Assembly: GCA_963726435.1 (NCBI GenBank)
Contig: CAVSCJ010000006.1
Span: 372,001-436,000, forward strand
Direction of reading: 5' to 3'
Length of the DNA stretch: 64,000 nt
DNA from: PALSA-660 sp963726435
Lineage (GTDB): Bacteria; Actinomycetota; Coriobacteriia; Anaerosomatales; PALSA-660
This document shows, piece after piece, positions 34,528 through 43,672 of the stretch. A program made the position numbers and the translations under genes. The stretch's first letter is position 1. Each line of letters opens with the position of its first letter. The notes below the pieces were generated by a model. That model searched no databases and was not told the origin of the DNA. It saw nothing but the letters and a program-made list of their open reading frames with translations.

Positions 34528-35552
34528 CACAGCCGGACACCCCGCTGCGCGCGCACGAGAAGCCACACGAACACCGGGCCACCCGCCAGCGCGGTGACGA
34601 TGCCGACCGGCAGTTCGACTGGAGCCAAGGCCACACGGGCCACGAGATCGGCCAGCACCATCACGATGGCGCCGGAGATCACCGACGCGGGCAGCAGCAG
34701 GCGGTGGTCGGGTCCGAGCACCAGCCGGGCGGCGTGCGGCGTCATCAGACCTACGAAGCCGATGAGACCACTCACGGAGACAGCTGCAGCCACGACGAGC
34801 GACGCGGCTGCCAGGATGACGCGCTTGACGCGCTCGACATTGACGCCGAGCTCCCCGGCGCGCTCGTCCCCGAGCAGCATGATGTTGAGCTCGCGTGCGT
34901 AGACGACCGCGACAGCGAGGCCCGCTGTGAGCATGAGCGCCACGATCCCGGCCTGCTGCCAGGTCGCGCCCTGCAGCCCGCCCATCATCCAGAACACGAT
35001 GCGGGACATCTGCTCGCGACGCAGCACCAGCACGAACGAGGTCATCGCCGCCAGCGTATAGGAGACGGCCACGCCCGCTAGCAGCAGCGACAGCGTCTCC
35101 ATGACCCCGCGACGGGTGGCGAGCGCCGCCACCAGCAGGATCGTGGCGAGCGCACCAGCGAACGCTGCCAGAGGGGGCGCCCAAAGCGCGGCCGCGCCCG
35201 CACCGCCGGCCGCGAAGGTCAGCGCAGCGCCCAGACCGGCACCGCTGGAGACTCCAAGGATGTACGGGTCGGCCAAAGCGTTGCGGAAGAGCGCCTGGTA
35301 GAGAACGCCGGCGGCGGCAAGACAGGCTCCCACGAGCGCCGCGAGAGCGACACGAGGGAGGCGCAGGTCCATCACCAGGGCTTGCGAGGGTGTCAGCTCG
35401 GCTCCGCGCAGCGTTCCACCGATGGCCCCGGCCACGTCTGCCGCTGAGACCGCCACCGCTCCGAACGACGCGCCCGCTACGCAGACGGCCAGCAGGATGC
35501 CGGCGAGCGCCAGCAGAACGAAGGCCGCGCGCTTTGTCCCGGTGCGTCCCAC
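34527..35552 (-). CDS. btuC: Corrinoid/iron-chelate ABC transporter permease (FecCD family)
   Basis: 341 residues with about ten hydrophobic helices. FecCD motifs are LRLPRVALAALVGACLAAAGVLYQ, NALADPYILGVSSGAGLGA, and the ATPase-contact loop AGELGVNVERVK, followed by GLIGFVGLMTPHAARLVLGPDHR. Works as a dimer with BtuD and BtuF. The vitamin B12 assignment comes from the riboswitch and cob genes, because the permease fold itself does not separate B12 from siderophores. Confidence 0.9.
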   Translation of the reverse strand: MGRTGTKRAAFVLLALAGILLAVCVAGASFGAVAVSAADVAGAIGGTLRGAELTPSQALVMDLRLPRVALAALVGACLAAAGVLYQALFRNALADPYILGVSSGAGLGAALTFAAGGAGAAALWAPPLAAFAGALATILLVAALATRRGVMETLSLLLAGVAVSYTLAAMTSFVLVLRREQMSRIVFWMMGGLQGATWQQAGIVALMLTAGLAVAVVYARELNIMLLGDERAGELGVNVERVKRVILAAASLVVAAAVSVSGLIGFVGLMTPHAARLVLGPDHRLLLPASVISGAIVMVLADLVARVALAPVELPVGIVTALAGGPVFVWLLVRAQRGVRL

Positions 35553-35561
35553 CGTCTCCCC

Positions 35562-36509
35562 CTACCTGAAGAGCTCTGGGTGGAGCGCAGCCGCGATCTC
35601 GCGCACCCCGGCGATCACGCGCGGTCCCGGTCGCGACACGAGATCGTCGTTGAGCGGGAACACGCGTCCCGCCTTGACCGCGGAGAGTGCAGAGTAGCCG
35701 GGGCGCTTCGGGAACGCCTTGGGGTCCCCGATGGAGGAAGCCGTGCCGAGGTAGACCCGAGGTTGATCGCTGACGAGCTGCTCGACCGAGTAGCCGACGT
35801 ACCCCTTCTCCTTGACGACGTTCGTGCCGCCGGCATGAACGAGCAGGTCGTCGAGGAGCGTTCCGGGGCCGGCGGTGAAGAGCGGATTCCACCCGATCTC
35901 GATGAAGGCCGTGACGGGCTCGGCGTCTGCGAGCTTGGACTCGATGGCCGCCATATCCTTCTTCATGCCGAGAACGACCTGGTCGCCCTTGGCGGCAGTG
36001 CCGGTGGTCCTGGCGACCTTCCCGATCGCCGAGTAGACCCCGTCGATGTTCTGAGGGTCGATCACGACGACCTTCGCGCCCACGGCCTCGAGCTTGGAGA
36101 TGACGTCGGCCTGCACGCCCCCGGTGACGAGTATCAAGTCCGGCTTGGCGCCTGCGATCGCCTCGATGTTGGGCGTAGCGAAGTCCCCGACCTTGGCGAT
36201 GTCCTCCACCTGCGCGGGGTAGTTGTCCCACGTCGTGACCCCGACGAGTCGGTCGATGATTCCGAGGGAGTAGACGATCTCGGTGTTGGCAGGTGCGAGG
36301 GAGACGATGCGCTCGGGCAGTGCGTCGATCGTGACCGTGCGCGATGCGTCGTCTGTGACGGCCACCGGGAAGCCGGCGGAGCCGGTGACTGCAGGCGGCG
36401 TGGGCGCCTTGGCCCCGCAACCCGCGAGCGGCGGCGCGAGAAACGCGACTACTACGAGAGTCGCGAGCATGCGGTTGAATGGCGTTGCGGTTCCAGGTGC
36501 GCGGATCAT
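35562..36509 (-). CDS. btuF: Corrinoid-binding lipoprotein of the ABC transporter
   Basis: 315 residues from the ATG that begins MIRAPGTATPF, chosen because GGAAGGA lies just upstream; a longer frame exists but lacks a good ribosome site. The signal peptide ends LAGC with Cys31 as lipidated residue. The TroA/BtuF-type fold is shown by RIVSLAPANTEIVYSLG near the N-terminus, VGDFATPNIEAIAGAKPDLIL and the terminal SRPGPRVIAGVREIAAALHP. Acidic residues that would contact BtuC are at the expected lobes. First gene after the cobalamin riboswitch. Confidence 0.9.
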   Translation of the reverse strand: MIRAPGTATPFNRMLATLVVVAFLAPPLAGCGAKAPTPPAVTGSAGFPVAVTDDASRTVTIDALPERIVSLAPANTEIVYSLGIIDRLVGVTTWDNYPAQVEDIAKVGDFATPNIEAIAGAKPDLILVTGGVQADVISKLEAVGAKVVVIDPQNIDGVYSAIGKVARTTGTAAKGDQVVLGMKKDMAAIESKLADAEPVTAFIEIGWNPLFTAGPGTLLDDLLVHAGGTNVVKEKGYVGYSVEQLVSDQPRVYLGTASSIGDPKAFPKRPGYSALSAVKAGRVFPLNDDLVSRPGPRVIAGVREIAAALHPELFR

Positions 36510-36597
36510 GGTGATCGTCCTTCCGTTCGCGTCCGGGCTGTCCTCGGCCAACGTGCCCGCTCAGCACGAGGAACGCCGACCCCTTCAGGGAACGCGA

Positions 36598-36625
36598 ACG
36601 GCCCCCGCTGTTGCGCGGGGGCCGT
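36598..36625 (-). terminator. Riboswitch-linked hairpin upstream of btuF
   Basis: ACGGCCCCCGC pairs with GCGGGGGCCGT around a 6-nt loop, between the cobalamin riboswitch and the btuF start. Only a modest T content follows (TTCGCGTTCCC). It is the likely expression platform, forming when cobalamin is bound. Confidence 0.7.
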
Positions 36626-36734
36626 CTCGGAAAGGATCCGTGTGTTCCGGCGGGCGGGGGCGATCTTCTGCTGAAGAGACCCGGCCGGGCGACGCGGGCC
36701 TCGTTTCCTCGAAGGCCTCATCGTGCGGTCGCTC

Positions 36735-36880
36735 CCGAGCGGGCAGGTCTCCTGGCTGGGGCCCGACGTGCAGGCCCATCACAGTTGCGGGACAGCGCCG
36801 GATTCTCACCGGCTTCCCTATTCTCCCGTCGGCCTGAGGCGCACATTCGCGCCGAGCCGTGCGGGCACCCGTCGGGGATG
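36735..36880 (-). promoter_or_regulatory. Cobalamin (B12) riboswitch controlling the btuFCD-cobUTS-cobC operon
   Basis: In minus-strand order it has the B12-box features: AATAGGGAAGCCGGTGAGAA, TCCGGCGCTGTCCCGCAACTG, a variable GGGCCTGCACGTCGGGCCC stem and AGCCAGGAGACCTGCC. A weak -10-like TACACT lies just upstream at 36904-36909. The hairpin at 36598-36625 should act as the terminator. Confidence 0.95.
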
Positions 36881-37117
36881 CGTTGTGCGGTTGTGAACGA
36901 TTCGGAGTGTAGCAGAGGAGGCGGATCGGAGCGCTGGCGGGCCGGTCTGAGTGCAGGCGGTCGACGCGGTCGTGATGACCGGACACATACGGGCACATAT
37001 GTCTTGCAGGCTGTTCAGCGCCGCCGGGATATCGCCGGGGCGGCTCCGCTGAGGAGCGCAGTGCGGGGTGCCCTGCGGGACCCGCAGGGACGTTCAGCTA
37101 CGTGATGGGAGGAAGCT

Positions 37118-38242
37118 ATGCGAAGGAAGAACCTACCGATCTGGGTCGCCGCGTTGGCGATCCTTGTGGGAGTAGTCGCAGTGCTCGCGGGCTGCGGCAC
37201 CTCCGGTACGGGGACGACAGGGACGACCACCGGGACGACCGGGACGACAGCGATCAAGATCGCGCTCCTGCTCCCGGAGACCAAGACGGCCCGGTACGAG
37301 ACCCAGGACAGACCGCTGTTCGAGGCCAAGGTCAAGGAGCTCGCTCCGGAGATCGAGATCCTCTACAGCAACGCCAACCAGGACGCCAACCAGCAGCAGT
37401 CGCAGGCCGACGCAGCGCTGACGAACGGGGCGACGGTTCTGGTGCTCGACCCGGTCGACTCCGCCTCGGCGGCCTCGATCGTGGCGAAGGCGAACGCCAA
37501 GAAGGTCCCGGTCATCAGCTACGACCGTCTGATCCTCAATTCCGCGGTCGACTACTACGTCTCGTTCGACAATGAGCAGGTAGGCAAGCTGCAGGGCCAG
37601 GCGCTTCTCGACAAGCTGACGAAGGACGGCAACGCCGGCAAGACGATCGTGATGATCAACGGTGCGCCTACCGACAACAACGCGAAGCTGTTCAAGGCGG
37701 GCGCTCACAGCGTCCTCGACGGGAAGGTCAAGATCGGCGCCGAGTACGACACGCCGGACTGGAGCCCCGACAAGGCCCAGACCGAGATGGATCAGGCGAT
37801 CACGAAGCTCGGTAAGAACGGCTTCGTCGGTGTCTACTGCGCCAACGACGGCACCTGTGGCGGCGCCATCGCCTCCATGAAGGGTGCCGGCATCGATCCG
37901 AAGACCAGGCCGACGACCGGCCAGGACGCCGAGCTCGCGGGCATCCAGCGCATTCTTCTCGGCGAGCAGTACATGACCATCTACAAGGCCCTCAAGGCCG
38001 AGGCGAACACCGCCGCGGAACTCGCCGTCGCTCTCGCGAAGGGCACGGGCGTTCCATCCGGCATGACACTGAGCAAGGTCAACAACGGTCAGATCGACGT
38101 CCCCTCCGTCCTCCTGACGCCGGTTGCAGTCACCGCCGGCAACATCAAGGACACGGTGGTGGCCGACGGTTTCTGGACCACCCAGCAGATCCTGAATACG
38201 CCGGCACTCGTGGCGGCGGGCAAGGCCGTAGGACTTCAGTGA
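37118..38242 (+). CDS. xylF: Xylose-type sugar ABC transporter substrate-binding lipoprotein
   Basis: 374 residues with a signal peptide ending LAGC (Cys26). A Gly/Thr-rich linker (about 27-43) coded by a short GGGACGACA-type repeat tethers the domain. The type I periplasmic-binding fold shows features of XylF-like proteins: ARYETQDRPLFEAK, VISYDRLI, FDNEQVGKLQGQ, INGAPTDNNA, GVYCANDGTCGGA and GQDAELAG, with the aromatic and acidic residues that line aldopentose sites. The exact sugar cannot be read off. GGGAGGAAGC precedes the ATG. Confidence 0.85.
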   Translation: MRRKNLPIWVAALAILVGVVAVLAGCGTSGTGTTGTTTGTTGTTAIKIALLLPETKTARYETQDRPLFEAKVKELAPEIEILYSNANQDANQQQSQADAALTNGATVLVLDPVDSASAASIVAKANAKKVPVISYDRLILNSAVDYYVSFDNEQVGKLQGQALLDKLTKDGNAGKTIVMINGAPTDNNAKLFKAGAHSVLDGKVKIGAEYDTPDWSPDKAQTEMDQAITKLGKNGFVGVYCANDGTCGGAIASMKGAGIDPKTRPTTGQDAELAGIQRILLGEQYMTIYKALKAEANTAAELAVALAKGTGVPSGMTLSKVNNGQIDVPSVLLTPVAVTAGNIKDTVVADGFWTTQQILNTPALVAAGKAVGLQ

Positions 38243-39060
38243 CGCCAAGTTCTGAAGGCACGCGAGCGACGAGCGCGGCACCGTACCTTCTCTCGCTGAA
38301 GGGCGTGAGCAAGGCCTTCGGTGCCAACCAGGCCCTCTCCAGCGTCGACTTCGAGGTCGGCGCTGGAGAGGTCGTCGCGCTCGTCGGCGACAACGGGGCC
38401 GGCAAGTCGACCCTGGTCAAGGCCATTGCCGGCGTGCAACTCTGCGACGAGGGAACGTTCTTCTTCAACGGCGACCAGGTGAAGATCTCGAGCCCCCAAG
38501 ACGCGACGGCGCTCGGGATCGCCACCGTCTATCAGGACCTCGCGCTCTGCGACAACCTCGACGTCGTGGCGAACCTCTATCTCGGCCGTGAACTGTTCGT
38601 ACAGGGCTTCGGCAGGGGCGCCTACTTCATAGACGAGACTGCCATGGAGCGAAGCTCGCTCGAGCTGCTCGGATCTCTGGCCGTGACCACAATGAGTGAC
38701 GTACGGCAGCCCGTGGGGTCGCTCTCCGGCGGTCAGCGGCAGGCCGTGGCGATCGCCCGGTCGCTGCTGGGCCATCCGTCGGTGCTCCTGCTCGACGAGC
38801 CCACGGCAGCGCTAGGCGTATCGCAGACGGAGCAGGTGCTCAGCCTTATCCACACCTTGCGCGAACGAGGACTCGGCATCGTGGTGATCAGCCACAACCT
38901 CGAGAACGTGTTCGCGGTCGCGGACCGGATCATCGTCCTGCGCCTCGGCCGCAGGTCCGCCACGTTCGACGTTCGCGGAGTCAGTCGCGAAGACGTCGTC
39001 TCCGCCATCACCGGCGCCGAGTTCGGGCTTGGAGCCGACATCCGCAAGGAGAACGCATGA
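38239..39060 (+). CDS. Sugar ABC transporter ATP-binding protein, single-domain
   Basis: 273 residues, GTG overlapping the upstream stop (GTGA). One ABC domain: GDNGAGKSTLVKAI (Walker A), VYQDLAL (Q-loop), VGSLSGGQRQAVAIARSL (signature), LLLDEPTAALGV (Walker B) and SHNLE (H-loop). Most carbohydrate uptake type 2 systems use a two-domain ATPase of about 500 residues; this is a half-size version like FrcA and would have to work as a homodimer. The wording QDLALCDNLDVVANLYLGRE is typical for XylG/FrcA-type proteins. Confidence 0.87.
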   Translation: MTPSSEGTRATSAAPYLLSLKGVSKAFGANQALSSVDFEVGAGEVVALVGDNGAGKSTLVKAIAGVQLCDEGTFFFNGDQVKISSPQDATALGIATVYQDLALCDNLDVVANLYLGRELFVQGFGRGAYFIDETAMERSSLELLGSLAVTTMSDVRQPVGSLSGGQRQAVAIARSLLGHPSVLLLDEPTAALGVSQTEQVLSLIHTLRERGLGIVVISHNLENVFAVADRIIVLRLGRRSATFDVRGVSREDVVSAITGAEFGLGADIRKENA

Positions 39061-40270
39061 GCGACGAGCCGGAAGCCCTGCTCTCGCCACGCGGCGCGGG
39101 CCAGATGCTAAGGGACCTGGGCAGGAAGATGGCACAAGGAGAAGCGGGTCCGCTCCTCGTGCTCGTGATGGTCGCCGCGATATGGACGTTCTTCCAGTTC
39201 CAGAACGACAGGTTCTTGAGTCCCGGCAACCTGACCAACCTGGCCCTGCAGCAAGCCGCCGTGGCGACGATCTCGATCGGCGTCGTGCTCATCCTGCTCC
39301 TGGGGGAGATCGACCTGTCGGTCGCAGCGGTCAGCGGATTCTGCGCGTCGGTCATGGCGGTGCTGATCGTGAACGGCCATGTCTCCCCCGCGCTCGCAGC
39401 TCTCGCGGCGGTCGGACTCGGCTCGGTCGTCGGCCTGTTCAACGGCTTCATGATCACGCGCTTCCGAATCCCTTCCTTCGTCGTCACGCTGGCCGGGTCG
39501 TTGACCCTGGTGGGCCTCCAACTCCTCGTGCTCGGTCAGACCGGCACGATCAACTTGGAGGACAGCTTCGTCACGCGTCTGACGAGCACGTTCTTCCCGC
39601 CCTCGATCGGCTGGGCCGTCGCCGGGGTCTCGCGATCGTGCTCACCTTCACTTCCGCGCTCGTCGGACGCACGCGTCGTGCTCGCGCCGGCCTACGGGTC
39701 GGCTCGATCTGGTCACTCGTGTTCCGTGTCGGCGCGATCGCTGCAGCGTTCGTGGCCTTGGTCGCTGTCGTGAACCAGGACCGTGGCCTCCCGCTCGTGG
39801 TAGTGATCGTGTTCGCGTTGGCACTGCTGTTCGCCTACGTCACCGAGCGCACGCGGTTCGGCCGCCACATGTTCGCGGTCGGGGGCAACGCCGAGGCGGC
39901 TCGCCGGGCCGGCATCAAGATCGACCACGTGCGCATCATGGTCTTCGTCCTCGGCTCGTACGCTCGCCGCGATGGGCGGCGTGCTCGCGGCATCGCGACT
40001 CACCGCCGTCAACCAGTCCTCCGGCGCGAGCGATCTGCTTCTGATGGCGATCGCGGGCCCGGTCATCGCGGGACGAGCCTGTTCGGCGGTCGCGGCACGG
40101 TGTGGTCGGCGATCCTGGGGGCGATCGTGATCGGCTCGATCGCCAACGGCATGGACCTGCTGGCGTACTCGTCGTCGGTGAAGTTCATCGTCACCGGCGC
40201 GGTGCTGATCGCCGCGGTGACGATCGAGTCGGTCACGCGCATGCGCCGGCGCGGCTCGCAGGTGACGTAG
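39057..40270 (+). CDS. Sugar ABC transporter permease (frame broken by indels)
   Basis: Begins with an ATG overlapping the ATPase stop (ATGA). Membrane segments with LILLLGEIDLSVAAVSGF, VGLFNGFMITRFRIPSFVVTLA and GRHMFAVGGNAEAARRAGI are typical XylH/RbsC motifs. The protein is continuous only if frame changes near 39630, 39957 and 40077 are corrected; between the last two the third frame gives TLAAMGGVLAASRLTAVNQS. The 39957 event is an extra T; that at 40077 looks like a missing base. It forms the channel of the transporter with the two genes upstream. Confidence 0.85.
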
Positions 40271-40323
40271 CCGAGGCCGAAGGCTCGGAACGTGTGGGCT
40301 GCAGCTGCTCGAGCGCCCCGTCC

Positions 40324-41109
40324 TCAGTCGGCCCCGGACGCGCCCTGCCGCCCCGCCCGCTTCAGGGCCTCGACCTCGTCGCTCTCCAGGGCCCTGACCG
40401 CGCCCGAGGCCAGGTCCCCCAATTCCACCGGCCCGAAGGCCGCGCGCACGAGCCGCGTCACCGGATGCCCGACCGCCTTCAGCATTCGCCGCACCTGGCG
40501 CTTGCGGCCCTCGCTGATGCGCATTTCGACGACCGCGCGCCCTTGCGTGCGTGACACGAGGACCGCGTCCGCGGGTGCGGTCAGCCCGTCATCCAACTGC
40601 ACGCCCCGCCGCAGGTGAGCCAGCGTTGCTGGCGTCGGCACGCCCTGCACCGTCGCCATGTATGTCTTCGCCACGTGGTGTTTGGGGTGAAGCAGCTTCT
40701 GTCCGAGGTCGCCGTCCGTTGTGAGCAACAGCAGTCCCTCGGAGTTGTAGTCGAGCCGACCGACCGGAAACAGCCCCGCGGGCGCGTCCGGCGGGAAGAA
40801 CTCCGCCACCGTGCGCCTTCCCTGCGGGTCGCTCATGGTCGTCATGACCTCCGGGGGTTTGTGAAAGGCGTAGTACGCGGGCCCGTCCGCCAAGGCCACG
40901 ACTCTGCCGTCGACGGCCACCTCATCGACGGCCGGATCGACCTTCACGCCCAGCTCGGTCACAACGACACCGTTGACGGTGACGCGCTCAGCCGTCATGA
41001 GATCCTCGCTGCCGCGTCTTGATGCCACACCCGCGCGCGCCAAGAACTTCTGCAGCCGCATCGGGTAGACGCGGCCTTGGGCCCTCTCCTCGCCGTCCGC
41101 TTCAGTCAA
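40324..41109 (-). CDS. rluB: 23S rRNA pseudouridine synthase, RluB/RsuA family
   Basis: 261 residues from a TTG at 41109; the ATG at 41061 (MRLQKFLARAGVASRR) matches the usual family start and may be the real one. The N-terminal S4 RNA-binding domain is followed by the catalytic GRLDYNSEGLLLLTTDG with its Asp nucleophile, then KTYMATV and the basic SEGRKRQVRRML. It isomerises a uridine in 23S rRNA. Overlaps the scpB end. Confidence 0.9.
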   Translation of the reverse strand: MTEADGEERAQGRVYPMRLQKFLARAGVASRRGSEDLMTAERVTVNGVVVTELGVKVDPAVDEVAVDGRVVALADGPAYYAFHKPPEVMTTMSDPQGRRTVAEFFPPDAPAGLFPVGRLDYNSEGLLLLTTDGDLGQKLLHPKHHVAKTYMATVQGVPTPATLAHLRRGVQLDDGLTAPADAVLVSRTQGRAVVEMRISEGRKRQVRRMLKAVGHPVTRLVRAAFGPVELGDLASGAVRALESDEVEALKRAGRQGASGAD

Positions 41110-41710
41110 CGGTGGCGATCCCGTCCTCGTCCTCGGCGTCCGGGCCTTCTATCGCATTCAGGCGGTCGCGGATCGCGGTCTCGGTCGCTGCGTCCGGTGC
41201 GAACTCCGCAAGCGGAGGAAGTTCGTCGAGACCCTTGAGGCCGAACTTCTCAAGGAACGTGCGCGTCGTGCCGTAGAGCACTGCGTTGCCCTGCGCGCGC
41301 TCGCGCCCGACCTCGCGCACGAACCCCTTCTCGACCAGCGACGACAGCACCGCCTCCGAATTCACGCCGCGCACCGCGTTGACGCCCTGCCTCGTGACCG
41401 GCTGGTGGTACGCGATGACGGCCAGCGCCTCCAACGCAGCCTGGGACAGGCGCCTGGTGTCCCAAGACAGCACCATCTTCTCGATCACGGGGTGGAACGC
41501 CGGGTGGGAGTACAGTCGCCATCCTCCGGCCACCTCCCGCAGTTGGAAGCCGCGCTCGTCGCGGGCGTACTCCGCTGCAAGGTCCTCGAACGCCGCGGCG
41601 ACGTCGGACTCGGGGACCTCCAGCAGCCCGGCCACGCGCGTGACCGGCAGCGGCTCGTCGGTCACGAACAGGAGCGCCTCGAGAGTCCCGCGCAGCACAG
41701 TGTCACCCAT
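41102..41710 (-). CDS. scpB: Segregation and condensation protein B
   Basis: 202 residues with tandem winged helices: TLEALLFVTDEPLPVTRVA at the start, LSQAALEALAVIAYHQPVTR and the second-domain VLYGTTRTFLEKFGL. With ScpA and SMC it forms the bacterial condensin that organises the chromosome. An acidic tail ends the protein. The ATG overlaps the scpA stop by 8 nt. Confidence 0.93.
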   Translation of the reverse strand: MGDTVLRGTLEALLFVTDEPLPVTRVAGLLEVPESDVAAAFEDLAAEYARDERGFQLREVAGGWRLYSHPAFHPVIEKMVLSWDTRRLSQAALEALAVIAYHQPVTRQGVNAVRGVNSEAVLSSLVEKGFVREVGRERAQGNAVLYGTTRTFLEKFGLKGLDELPPLAEFAPDAATETAIRDRLNAIEGPDAEDEDGIATVD

Positions 41711-42458
41711 GATCCGTCCCGCTTTCGAATTCGATTATCACTATGTCGCCGAACAGGGCGTCTTGCCTTAGGGACACGTCGCCGCGCTTGTACATCTCGA
41801 GTATCGCCAGCAGAGTGACGACCACGATCTCCGTGGGTGCGCCCGCCGCCACCAGCTCCGAGAAGCGCACCTCGTGCGACGTCTTCAGACTGCGACGAAC
41901 CGACTCGATGTGCAGCTCGACCGGAAGTGGCATGGCCGCCACGTGCTCGGCTTGCAGGAGGAAGATCTCCCGCTTGTTGACCAGGTCCGCGCAGAGGACG
42001 GCCAGACCCCGAAGGGTGACGCCCTCCAGGAAGTCAGGCATCAGGGCCAGGAACGGCTCCTCGATCCCCGCCGCGCGGGCGTGCATGCGCCCTTCGGACT
42101 CCAGCCGCATCGCCAACTCGCCGGAAACGCTCTTGAACTGCTTGTAGACGAGAAGCCGCTCCACCAGCAGCGCTCGCGCTTCCTCGGGAGACAGGTCCTC
42201 GTACTCTTCGAGGTCGAGGTCCTCCTCCCCCGGCAGAAGGGCCGCCGCCTTGATCTCGAGAAGAGTGGCCGCGACCAGCAGGAAGTCGCTGGCGACGTCC
42301 AGGTCGAGGTCCTGCATGCGCTCGATGTGAGCGCAGAACTCGTCCGCGATGTCCGCGATCGGGATGTCGCGTACGTCGAGCTTGCGGCCGCCCACGAGGT
42401 GCAGCAGCAGGTCGAACGGCCCCTCGAATATGTCTGTCTTGACCCTGTAGGCGCTCAA
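41703..42458 (-). CDS. scpA: Segregation and condensation protein A
   Basis: 251 residues. The kleisin N-terminal FEGPFDLLLHLVGGRKLDVRDIPIADIADEF and SDFLLVAATLLEIKAAALLP bind SMC, and the C-terminal winged helix has VTLLAILEMYKRGDVSLRQ. An acidic linker with EEDLDLEEYEDLSPEE separates them. Starts 6 nt after trpS and overlaps scpB. Confidence 0.94.
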   Translation of the reverse strand: MSAYRVKTDIFEGPFDLLLHLVGGRKLDVRDIPIADIADEFCAHIERMQDLDLDVASDFLLVAATLLEIKAAALLPGEEDLDLEEYEDLSPEEARALLVERLLVYKQFKSVSGELAMRLESEGRMHARAAGIEEPFLALMPDFLEGVTLRGLAVLCADLVNKREIFLLQAEHVAAMPLPVELHIESVRRSLKTSHEVRFSELVAAGAPTEIVVVTLLAILEMYKRGDVSLRQDALFGDIVIIEFESGTDHG

Positions 42459-42464
42459 GTGCGC

Positions 42465-43562
42465 CTACCGCCCTTCATCCCGCAGCGTCTTGCGCACGGC
42501 CGAAGGCCGCGTCGAGCCTCTCAGCTTCTCGAGCTTGTCGGCGAGAGAGGGCTCGATCGGGGCGTACTTCTCCGGATCGACGCCTACAAGGCGCCGCACC
42601 GTTCCCACGACCTCATCGGTGACCGGCCGCACGCTCTTCGCGCCCTCGGCGAGGACCTCCCACGCGTAGCCGGGACGCGCGGCCAGCCTTGCCCGACGCT
42701 CCCGGAACGGGCCGAGGTAGGCGCCGAGTTCCTCGGCCAGAGCCTTCTTGTGCGCGACACACCCGCATGCTGCGCGGCGGCAGCACGCGTCCCACTCCTC
42801 GACCACGACCGGCTCCGCGATCAGCTTGTGGATCTGCTGGAGCGGGCAGACATCAGGATCGCCCGGGTCGGTCTTCAGCTTGCGCGCCGGGTCGGTGATC
42901 ATCGACATGACCTTGGCGGTGATCTCCTCAGGCGTGTCCGAGAGATAGATCGCGTTGCCGTAGCTCTTGCTCATCTTGCGGCCGTCGGTGCCCGGGACGC
43001 GCGCGCCCTGCTTCGGGATGAGCGCCGCCGGCTCCACGAGGTAGTCGCCGTAGACGTTGTTGAACCTGCGCACGATCTCGCGGGTCAGCTCGAGGTGCGG
43101 CAGCTGGTCCTCGCCCACCGGCACGAGGTCGGCGTTGACGATCGTGATGTCGGCGGCCTGCAGCAGCGGGTAGAGGAAGAAACCCACGTTGCCGAGGTCC
43201 TTGTCGGTGATCTGGTCCCGCTGCTCCTTGTAGGAGGGCACGCGTTCGAGCCACGGCATCGGAGTGACCATCGTGAAGTAGAGCGCGAGCTCTGCTACCT
43301 CCGGCACATCCGACTGCCGGTAGATCGTGCACTTGTCCGGATCGAGGCCGGCCGCCAGCCAGTCCAGGACCTGCTCCTCGGTGTACTGCCTGATCTCGTG
43401 CGTGTCGGCCCACATCGTGGTCATCGCGTGCCAGTCGGCGACGAAGTAGAAGGCGTCGTACTCCTCTTGGAGCGCGAGCATGTTCTGCAGGTTTCCGAAC
43501 CAGTGCCCCAGGTGGAGCTTGCCGGTGGGGCGGTAGCCGGTGAGGATGCGCTTGCGCGTCAT
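42465..43562 (-). CDS. trpS: Tryptophanyl-tRNA synthetase with a Cys/His metal or Fe-S motif
   Basis: 365 residues from the ATG starting MTRKRILTGY, with GAGAAGG upstream. Class I signatures: HLGH (17-20) and KMSKS (196-200). In the region before the anticodon-binding helices it has Cys239, Cys261, Cys268 and His271 in a C-x21-C-x6-C-x2-H pattern (plus Cys260 and Cys266), which lines up with the C-x22-C-x6-C-x2-C motif that binds a [4Fe-4S] cluster in Thermotoga TrpRS, with the last Cys changed to His. Charges tRNA-Trp. Confidence 0.92.
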   Translation of the reverse strand: MTRKRILTGYRPTGKLHLGHWFGNLQNMLALQEEYDAFYFVADWHAMTTMWADTHEIRQYTEEQVLDWLAAGLDPDKCTIYRQSDVPEVAELALYFTMVTPMPWLERVPSYKEQRDQITDKDLGNVGFFLYPLLQAADITIVNADLVPVGEDQLPHLELTREIVRRFNNVYGDYLVEPAALIPKQGARVPGTDGRKMSKSYGNAIYLSDTPEEITAKVMSMITDPARKLKTDPGDPDVCPLQQIHKLIAEPVVVEEWDACCRRAACGCVAHKKALAEELGAYLGPFRERRARLAARPGYAWEVLAEGAKSVRPVTDEVVGTVRRLVGVDPEKYAPIEPSLADKLEKLRGSTRPSAVRKTLRDEGR

Positions 43563-43672
43563 GCGTGGGGCCTTCTCTCGAGTGCCAGGCGTGTCACGCG
43601 ATTCTACCGTACCGAATGCGGGAAACCTCTGTTGAGTGCCCGCCGGACTCGGTCGCAAGTGGAGGTCACCGA

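Noticed and set aside
37070..37092. A GC-rich hairpin shortly upstream of the sugar-transporter start as an attenuator
   Set aside because: The stem (CCCTGCGG/CGCAGGG) is short, lacks a U-tract and no alternative structure is evident.
37205..37250. Short GGGACGACA-type repeats as a regulatory repeat array
   Set aside because: They lie inside the coding sequence and simply encode the Gly/Thr-rich linker of the lipoprotein.
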